A program made the translations under genes and the position numbers. Positions 37,569 through 44,162 of a stretch of DNA of 44,162 nucleotides are shown piece by piece. Source of the stretch: Prolixibacteraceae bacterium (GTDB taxonomy: Bacteria; Bacteroidota; Bacteroidia; Bacteroidales; Prolixibacteraceae); assembly GCA_016931385.1 (NCBI GenBank), contig JAFGEV010000334.1, positions 1-44,162 on the forward strand. The letters are read 5' to 3'. Positions within the stretch are counted from its first letter, which is position 1, and every line of letters starts with the position of its first letter. A model generated the notes under the pieces. The model saw nothing but the letters and a program-made list of their open reading frames with translations. It made no database searches and was not told the origin of the DNA.

Positions 37569-39242
37569 ATGAAACGAATCGGGATAATACTATTAAAGAT
37601 AATTGCAGTGTTTTCAATAATAACAGCACTGCTGGCAACTTGGTTTGTATACGTCACACGGCTTAACAATCCGGAGGTTGAGAATGCTTTTAATCCCAAC
37701 GAACAAAAGCAGGTAACTGCACCAAACACTTATACCTTTCAAGACAGCTGGCTGAAGAAAAATGAATTCGGTCTTTGGGAAATGTATATAACCGGCGATG
37801 ATTTTGAGATGGGGTACAAAAATGGAATTCTTGCTGATAGCTTAATTGAACTTCAGGAGCATTATTTTGTAAACAACATCCGAAAATTGGTGCCATCAAA
37901 ATCGTACCTAAACATCTTGAAGTATTTTGTGGCTTTCTACAACCGGAACCTGGATACCTATGTGCCGGAAGAATATTTAAAGGAAATTTATGGTGTTTCG
38001 CTATTTGCATCCCATGAATACAACTTTATTGGGACTCCTTATCGACGCATTTTAAACTACCATGCAGCCCACGATTTGGGACATGCTCTTCAAAATATGA
38101 ATTTGGTGGCTTGTACCGCTTTTATGGTTAAGAATGAGAAATCGGCCGACAGCACCATGATCATTGGTAGAAACATGGATTTTACCTCGGGTGATGATTT
38201 TGCCGAAAACAAAATAATTGCTTTTTACAAACCTAACCTAGGTCATAGTTTGTGTTTCATTACCTGGGCCGGCTTGGTTGGCGTGGTTTCAGGTATGAAT
38301 GACCAAGGCCTGGTTGTAACGCTAAATGCAGCAAATTCCGACATCCCAACATCGGCTAAAACCCCAGTGTCGCTTTTGGCCCGAAATATTTTGCAGCATG
38401 CCTCCAACATTGAGGAAGCCTTAGCCATTATTGAAAAAACCGATGTTTTTGTCGCTGAGTCATTTCTGATAGGTTCAGCTAAGGACAATCAAACGGTTGT
38501 CATCGAAAAAGCCATTGATAAAACCGGCCTTTATAAAACCACCACCAACCAACTCATTCTGACCAACCATTTCCAGAGCGATTCGCTAAAAAACACCGAT
38601 CTTAACAAAGAGAGTATCATCGATGGCCTGTCACCCTATAGATGGAACAGAGTAGATGAACTGTTGGCCAAAACTGACAAACATACTGCTGAATCTTTCG
38701 CAAAGATTCTGCGTGATCAAAAAGGCATGAATGATGCAAATATTGGCATGGGCAATGAGAAAGCTATTAATCAACTAATAGCCCATCACTCGGTGATTTT
38801 TAAGCCTGAGAAACTACAAATCTGGATTTCTGTCAATCCATATCAATTGGGACGCTATCTTTGCTACGATTTAAATACAATTTTTAACCTTGAAACCGAC
38901 ATTAGTAAAGATGTTTTTGTTTCGGAATACACCATTGCCGAAGACGAGTTTATATACACCAAAGCTTTTGCTAATTTTAACCATTACAAAGAAATGACCG
39001 CTCAATTTAAGGAATACATTAAGCATGATAAAGCTCACGAAATTAAGGTTTCGGATGTTGAGGGCTATGAAAAACTGAACCCTGAAAACTTCTACACCTA
39101 TGTTGTAATTGGCGAGTACTATAGCAGCCTAAAGGAAAACACCAAAGCAATTGCCTACTACAGGAAAGCATTGGAAAAAGAAGTTGCCAGGAAGTCTGAA
39201 AGGGAAATGATTGAAAACCGAATAAAGGCCTTAACGAAATAA
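37569..39242 (+). CDS. C45-family (Ntn-hydrolase) autoproteolytic acyltransferase/hydrolase-like, N-terminal TM, C-terminal TPR-like tail
   Basis: NLVACTAFMVKNEKSADSTMIIGRNMDFTSG; VSGMNDQGLVVTLNA; C-terminal YVVIGEYYSSLKENTKAIAYYRKALE. Confidence 0.8.
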   Translation: MKRIGIILLKIIAVFSIITALLATWFVYVTRLNNPEVENAFNPNEQKQVTAPNTYTFQDSWLKKNEFGLWEMYITGDDFEMGYKNGILADSLIELQEHYFVNNIRKLVPSKSYLNILKYFVAFYNRNLDTYVPEEYLKEIYGVSLFASHEYNFIGTPYRRILNYHAAHDLGHALQNMNLVACTAFMVKNEKSADSTMIIGRNMDFTSGDDFAENKIIAFYKPNLGHSLCFITWAGLVGVVSGMNDQGLVVTLNAANSDIPTSAKTPVSLLARNILQHASNIEEALAIIEKTDVFVAESFLIGSAKDNQTVVIEKAIDKTGLYKTTTNQLILTNHFQSDSLKNTDLNKESIIDGLSPYRWNRVDELLAKTDKHTAESFAKILRDQKGMNDANIGMGNEKAINQLIAHHSVIFKPEKLQIWISVNPYQLGRYLCYDLNTIFNLETDISKDVFVSEYTIAEDEFIYTKAFANFNHYKEMTAQFKEYIKHDKAHEIKVSDVEGYEKLNPENFYTYVVIGEYYSSLKENTKAIAYYRKALEKEVARKSEREMIENRIKALTK

Positions 39243-39269
39243 AAATATTGCACAAACAAGTTGAAAAAC

Positions 39270-39350
39270 AGAAAGATGACTAGAAGAATGTATAATATAG
39301 CAATGAGGGAACAAACATTACTATCCATCTAAAATCCCGATCTTCTTTTT
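39270..39350 (+). repeat. Intergenic GA/TC-rich element, degenerate copy D
   Basis: AGAAAGATGACTAGAAG...GGAACAAACATTACTATCCATCT resembles copy C GGAACTAAACATCTTATCTATCT. Confidence 0.35.
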
Positions 39351-39380
39351 AAATTAACAACACTAAACCTAATATCCATT

Positions 39381-40280
39381 TTGAACTATTCGATAACTCA
39401 CCGTACCAAATCATTTTTGAATGTTCATCAAATTGCTTTCCTTATGTTTGGACTGTTTTCAGCCATTGGCGTTGTGGTTGGAATGATTAGGGGAATCAAC
39501 TATTTTTTCCTGTTTTTCAGCATTGGCATGTTTGAGATGAATACCCGCATTCTAATAGCATTTTATCCCAAATTAAGGCAGGCGCTTCGCATTGCTGTTC
39601 AAGGTTTAATAGGGTTGTTTTTTATTTTTTGGCTGGGAATGGCCAAGGGCGTAAATTTTCAGTTTCCACAAATTGTGTTCGATTTTTACAATGGAATAAT
39701 CACTGGAGCAGTTATTCAGGTGGTGGTTTCACGTTTGCTCCTGCCATTTGTATTTGGAAACGCTTTTTGTTCGCGGGCATGCTGGGCAGGCTTTTTTTTC
39801 GAGCTAACCAATAAAAAGCAACCTGACTTAAAGCCATTAAAACGCAATGACACAATAGCTTACGCTTATATGTTGTTTTTAGTTGCGTTGGCAGCATATG
39901 TTGTTTTTATCTGGAAACCACTTCAAAATGATGATTTTCGAAAGAATTGGATAATAGTAGAGAATATTTTAATTTTAGCCGCTGGTTTTTTCATGACATA
40001 TGTGGTTGGAAGCAGGGCGTATTGCAGATTGTTATGCCCCTTTCTGACCTTATCAAGTACCATTGCTCCATATTCGTTTTTTAAAATAACACCGGTTAAC
40101 GCCGCTAATTGTGTTAATTGTATGAAATGTAACGATGGATGCCCAATGCTTATTGATGTTCACAGTTATGTGTTGAAAAATCAAAGCGTAAATCATAAAA
40201 TCTGTATAGTGTGTGAGCGGTGCGTCTCCAATTGTGACAGAAATGTTTTAAAGTTATCTAGTAAATTTTCTAAAAAATGA
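39381..40280 (+). CDS. Membrane 4Fe-4S ferredoxin protein (NapH/NosR-like); TTG start
   Basis: Multiple TM segments; CVNCMKCNDGCPM and CIVCERCVSNCDR clusters; FCSRACWAG and SRAYCRLLCP. Confidence 0.88.
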   Translation: MNYSITHRTKSFLNVHQIAFLMFGLFSAIGVVVGMIRGINYFFLFFSIGMFEMNTRILIAFYPKLRQALRIAVQGLIGLFFIFWLGMAKGVNFQFPQIVFDFYNGIITGAVIQVVVSRLLLPFVFGNAFCSRACWAGFFFELTNKKQPDLKPLKRNDTIAYAYMLFLVALAAYVVFIWKPLQNDDFRKNWIIVENILILAAGFFMTYVVGSRAYCRLLCPFLTLSSTIAPYSFFKITPVNAANCVNCMKCNDGCPMLIDVHSYVLKNQSVNHKICIVCERCVSNCDRNVLKLSSKFSKK

Positions 40281-41515
40281 TGAAGAAAGTTATAGGGCTG
40301 ATAGTTCTTTTTAGCATTAGCCCAATGTTTTTATCAGCTCAAAAGGATAGCATTTACACTTTCATACCTAAACCAACAGGTAGCTACAGTATTGGTACCC
40401 AAAAAATGTTTCTTGTTGACAGCAGCCGCCATGAAACCGTGTCGCGTAAAGTTGATTTTCGCGAAATCTATGTAAAAATTTGGTATCCCGTAAGCCATCA
40501 AAACGATCGTCAAATTTCAAAATACCTAAATGATTACCCTGATGATGTTGTCTCTGATATTTTTTCAGAAATAGGCGTAAGTCATGAGTTAATTACCCAA
40601 ATTAAGCAAAATCACACCCATTCATTTTCAGGTTCTCCCATCATATTGAACCAAAATAAATACCCTGTTATTATATTCAATCCAGGATATTATTTCGGCA
40701 TGCCCGATTTTTACACATCCATTCTTGAAAACCTCGCAAGCAATGGCTTCATAGTTTGCTGTGTCAACCATCCTTTCGATCAGCCGTTTGTGGAATCAGG
40801 CAATGGCGAAGGCTCTCGTCTGGTAAAAAAGAAAGCACGCTTGGGCTATTTGCAATTGTTCATAACCAATTCATTTCAGTTTAGGAAATTGGAAACTCAG
40901 GAACAAATGGAAAAAACAACCAATTATTATTTAAGACGTCTTTCACGTTTCGACAAAATAACAAGACGATGGGCCGATGACACCAATTTTTTCATCGATT
41001 ATATAAATAAAACTGAAAATAGCCATCGTGAAAATAGCATCTTGTCCATGATGGATTTAAACAACATTGGAACCATGGGGCATTCAATAGGTGGAGCTGT
41101 GGCCGGCCAGTTAAGCATTACCAATAAAAGCATTAAGGCAGGCATTAACATCGATTGCTTTCAGTTTGGCGACATGATTGATAAACCTCTGGAAATCCCA
41201 TTTATGCTACTGCAAAGCGAGTACAATGCAAAATGGAACCTGGGCAATACAATAATTTTCAGCAATTCTAAATCCGATTTTTATAAGTTTACCCTAAAAA
41301 ACGCCACGCATTTTGCCTTTAGCGATGTTGCTTCATACGATTTGGAAAAAACAAAAAAAGAAAGTATGATTGGTAAAATTAATGGGCCTACAGCAATTCA
41401 ACTGGTGAATGAATATATTTTGCAATTTTTCAGCCATTACCTCCTCAATATGGATTCACCGCTTTTACAGACTGAGATTAACAATGACACCATCAATTTC
41501 ATAAAACCATTGTAA
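40277..41515 (+). CDS. Alpha/beta hydrolase, platelet-activating-factor acetylhydrolase-like, exported
   Basis: Signal peptide; nucleophile elbow GTMGHSIGGAVAG; PVIIFNPGYYFGMPDFYTSILENLASNGFIVCCVNHP; ATGA overlap. Confidence 0.85.
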   Translation: MMKKVIGLIVLFSISPMFLSAQKDSIYTFIPKPTGSYSIGTQKMFLVDSSRHETVSRKVDFREIYVKIWYPVSHQNDRQISKYLNDYPDDVVSDIFSEIGVSHELITQIKQNHTHSFSGSPIILNQNKYPVIIFNPGYYFGMPDFYTSILENLASNGFIVCCVNHPFDQPFVESGNGEGSRLVKKKARLGYLQLFITNSFQFRKLETQEQMEKTTNYYLRRLSRFDKITRRWADDTNFFIDYINKTENSHRENSILSMMDLNNIGTMGHSIGGAVAGQLSITNKSIKAGINIDCFQFGDMIDKPLEIPFMLLQSEYNAKWNLGNTIIFSNSKSDFYKFTLKNATHFAFSDVASYDLEKTKKESMIGKINGPTAIQLVNEYILQFFSHYLLNMDSPLLQTEINNDTINFIKPL

Positions 41516-41517
41516 TA

Positions 41518-42810
41518 ATGCATATAGAGATTTCAAAAAAATCGATAGCAGAAATTAAACAATATCAGAACGAAAGAATACCTGAAATTCTTGACTATGT
41601 GGTGAAGGCCTCTCCATTTTACAAGGAGCGTTTCGCCGATATCGACCTTTCTAAAATTAAAACCACGGATGATTTAAAGCTTTTACCAGTAACGACCAAG
41701 GCCGATTTGCAAACACGAAATTTGGATTTCTACTGTGTAGATCATGAAAAAATTGTGGATTATATCACCACTTCCGGAACACTTGGAAATCCGGTAACAT
41801 TTATAACCACCGAAAACGATTTAAACCGTCTGGCACTCAATGAATACCTCTCTTTTATTTGCGCCAACGGATCGAGCAGCGACATTTACCATTTAATGGT
41901 GACCCTCGACAGACGATTCATGGCAGGCTTGGCCTACTTCCTGGGCCTGAGAAAACTTGGCGCCGGCATTGTTCGCGTTGGCCCGGGAAATCCCGAATTG
42001 CAGTTCGACACCATAAAAAGGGTGTCACCAACCACTTTGGTTACCATTCCTTCATTTTTGCTTAACCTGATTGAATACGCCGAAAAAAACAACATCGACT
42101 ATAAAAACACAAATATCAAATCTGCAATTTGTATTGGTGAGCCTATTCGCGATAAAGATTTGAATCTGAATAAACTGGGCAATAAAATCAAAAGCAAATG
42201 GGACATAAAGCTATACTCCACCTATGCTTCAACTGAAATGGCTGCTGCTTTTACCGAGTGCGAAGCAGGAGCCGGCGGCCATTTAATCCCCGAAATGCTT
42301 ATTGTTGAATTTCTTGATGATGATAACAATCCAGTTAAAGAGGGCGAATTGGGTGAAATCACTATCACCAATATTGGTGTTGAAGGTATGCCTCTGATTC
42401 GATTTAAAACAGGCGATATTTGTTACCATTTTGAGGAGAGTTGCACATGTGGCAGAAACTCCTTGCGGATTGGCCCCATCATTGGCCGAAAAAACCAAAT
42501 GATTAAATACAAAGGAACTACGCTTTTCCCTCAGTCGCTTTACGATATTTTAAACGACATCCAAGGTGTTAAAAATTACTTGGTTGAAGTATCAACAAAC
42601 AGCATTGATACCGATGACATCATTGTTAAAATTGGATGCGATTCCTATGATGATGAATTTATGAAAAGTATAAAGGACCATTTCAGGGCCAAACTTAGAG
42701 TTGCTCCATCTATTGAGTTTTTAAGTCCTGCTGATTTGGCAAAAATGCAAATAACTGAAACTAGCCGAAAACCAATAACTTTCATCGATAGAAGAGTAAA
42801 TAATGGATAA
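41518..42810 (+). CDS. AMP-binding ligase, phenylacetate-CoA ligase-like
   Basis: TTSGTLGNPVTFITTEND; YSTYASTEMAAAFTECEAGAGGH; PLIRFKTGDIC; IIGRKNQMIKYKGTTLFP. Confidence 0.9.
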   Translation: MHIEISKKSIAEIKQYQNERIPEILDYVVKASPFYKERFADIDLSKIKTTDDLKLLPVTTKADLQTRNLDFYCVDHEKIVDYITTSGTLGNPVTFITTENDLNRLALNEYLSFICANGSSSDIYHLMVTLDRRFMAGLAYFLGLRKLGAGIVRVGPGNPELQFDTIKRVSPTTLVTIPSFLLNLIEYAEKNNIDYKNTNIKSAICIGEPIRDKDLNLNKLGNKIKSKWDIKLYSTYASTEMAAAFTECEAGAGGHLIPEMLIVEFLDDDNNPVKEGELGEITITNIGVEGMPLIRFKTGDICYHFEESCTCGRNSLRIGPIIGRKNQMIKYKGTTLFPQSLYDILNDIQGVKNYLVEVSTNSIDTDDIIVKIGCDSYDDEFMKSIKDHFRAKLRVAPSIEFLSPADLAKMQITETSRKPITFIDRRVNNG

Positions 42811-43945
42811 TTTCAAAGATCAGTTTGAAGTCATAAGGCCTTATAATGATGAAGAAGTAAACCCAGCTATTCAGCGTGTAATTGCCAATCCACTTTTTAA
42901 AGGAGTGGTAAATTACCTTTACGAAGGTGAGAATTACGAAGAGGTTATTGAAAGATTTAGACACATTAATACAGTTGATGGTTTCCAGAAAGCTTTTTCG
43001 GACCATGCCGTGAAGCGAACGCTTGAGAAAACAGCGAACGGGCTTACAACTACCGGAGCTGATAAACTTGATACAAGCAAAGGCTTTCTATTTGTGTCCA
43101 ATCACCGCGATATTGTACTCGATTCGGCCATCATGCAGATCTTACTTTTACAAAACGGCCATCATACATCCCAAATCACGTTTGGAAGCAACCTAATGTC
43201 GAGCGAATTTATTATTGACCTTGGCAAACTCAATAAAATGTTCACATTGTATAGGGGTGGTAGTCGCATCGAGCAATATCAAAATGCCATGTTGCACTCG
43301 GTATATATTAAGCATACCATTAAAAACAAAAATGAATCAATTTGGATTGCCCAACGTGATGGCCGCACAAAAAATGGTGATGACCAAACTCAAACCGGCC
43401 TGTTGAAAATGTTTTCGCTTGGGAATAAAGACATTTGCGAAGCGCTGGCAGAACTTAACATTGTTCCACTTACCGTTTCGTATGAATATGAACCATGCGA
43501 TGTGTTTAAAGTTAAGGAAGCCTATTTTTCTGAAAGCGGAAAATATGTAAAGGCGCCAAATGAAGATTTTGAGAGCGTGATGTATGGCATCACTATGTTT
43601 AAAGGAAAAATTCATATGGCATTTGGAACCCCTCTGAATGAATTTATTCGCAACCTATCAAAAACACCGGTTGACCAAAACGAAAAGGCATTACTAATTG
43701 CACAGGAAATTGACCGTCAAATACATTTGAACTATAAATTAAACGGGGTTAATTACATCGCGTACGATTTATTAAATGCCAGCAATAATTACCTCAACAT
43801 TCAATACAGCTTAGATGAGATCATACAATTTGAAAACTACATCGCCCAAAAACTGTTAATGATTGATGGAGATAAAGCCAAACTCCGAGATTATTTCATT
43901 AAAATGTATGCAAACCCGGTGACTAATTACTTGTCGAAAAAATAG
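42803..43945 (+). CDS. Glycerol-3-phosphate/1-acylglycerol-phosphate acyltransferase-like
   Basis: FVSNHRDIVLDSAIMQ; LYRGGSRIEQYQNAML; QRDGRTKNGDDQTQTGLLKM. Confidence 0.85.
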   Translation: MDNFKDQFEVIRPYNDEEVNPAIQRVIANPLFKGVVNYLYEGENYEEVIERFRHINTVDGFQKAFSDHAVKRTLEKTANGLTTTGADKLDTSKGFLFVSNHRDIVLDSAIMQILLLQNGHHTSQITFGSNLMSSEFIIDLGKLNKMFTLYRGGSRIEQYQNAMLHSVYIKHTIKNKNESIWIAQRDGRTKNGDDQTQTGLLKMFSLGNKDICEALAELNIVPLTVSYEYEPCDVFKVKEAYFSESGKYVKAPNEDFESVMYGITMFKGKIHMAFGTPLNEFIRNLSKTPVDQNEKALLIAQEIDRQIHLNYKLNGVNYIAYDLLNASNNYLNIQYSLDEIIQFENYIAQKLLMIDGDKAKLRDYFIKMYANPVTNYLSKK

Positions 43946-44035
43946 CTTTTTTTGACTTGGGCTAATCAGCAGATTATAATAAGAGTCACAAAATAAACCG
44001 ACACTAAAAAACAGAGTGCATAAGGTTACTTTTGC

Positions 44036-44052
44036 CAGAGCTTGAGGCTCTG
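44036..44052 (+). other. Short hairpin downstream of last gene
   Basis: CAGAGC-TTGAG-GCTCTG, 6-bp perfect stem; no T-tract. Confidence 0.3.
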
Positions 44053-44162
44053 CTCATATTGTTACTCCCGCGCATTTTATACTTCATAATGTTTATAAAT
44101 TGAGTAATTAACACTATTTTTGCTCTATTCAGGTTCCCTTTTTAAGGAGGATTACGTATACC

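Noticed and set aside
44036-44052. Intrinsic terminator after the last gene
   Set aside because: Perfect short stem but lacks a downstream T-tract; kept only as a low-confidence hairpin.

Overview
The window is an almost wholly plus-strand, densely packed Bacteroidota biosynthetic locus. Its content matches the flexirubin / aryl-polyene plus dialkylresorcinol (DAR) type. Recognisable parts are DarA/DarB-like enzymes, a tyrosine ammonia-lyase-like enzyme (MIO motif ASG), three acyl carrier proteins, four Cys-containing FabF-like ketosynthases, two Cys-less chain-length-factor-like ketosynthases and a half-length ketosynthase-like protein. There are also FabG, three hot-dog proteins, several acyltransferase candidates, three CrtI-like FAD oxidoreductases, an ABC exporter, LolA, an MMPL-acyltransferase-methyltransferase fusion, and an AMP-dependent ligase. 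Genes overlap or abut, implying a few long operons. The signal least explained by the coding annotation is a four-copy intergenic leader element (about 861-996, 9269-9380, 18429-18516, 27886-27954). Each copy ends 23-25 nt before the first gene of a sub-operon. It has compensatory pairing, short related leader ORFs (MKR(A/T)(M/I)SK...R(G/N)), and in two copies a nested palindromic repeat at the same site. A second four-copy, purine-to-pyrimidine, inverted-repeat-like intergenic family lies around 11003, 12367, 13834 and 39270. Other points of note are a complementary loss of catalytic residues in two dehydratase-like proteins (possible obligate heterodimer) and a BtrH-like acyltransferase next to the first ACP block. 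All calls are from reading the sequence; no database search was run.
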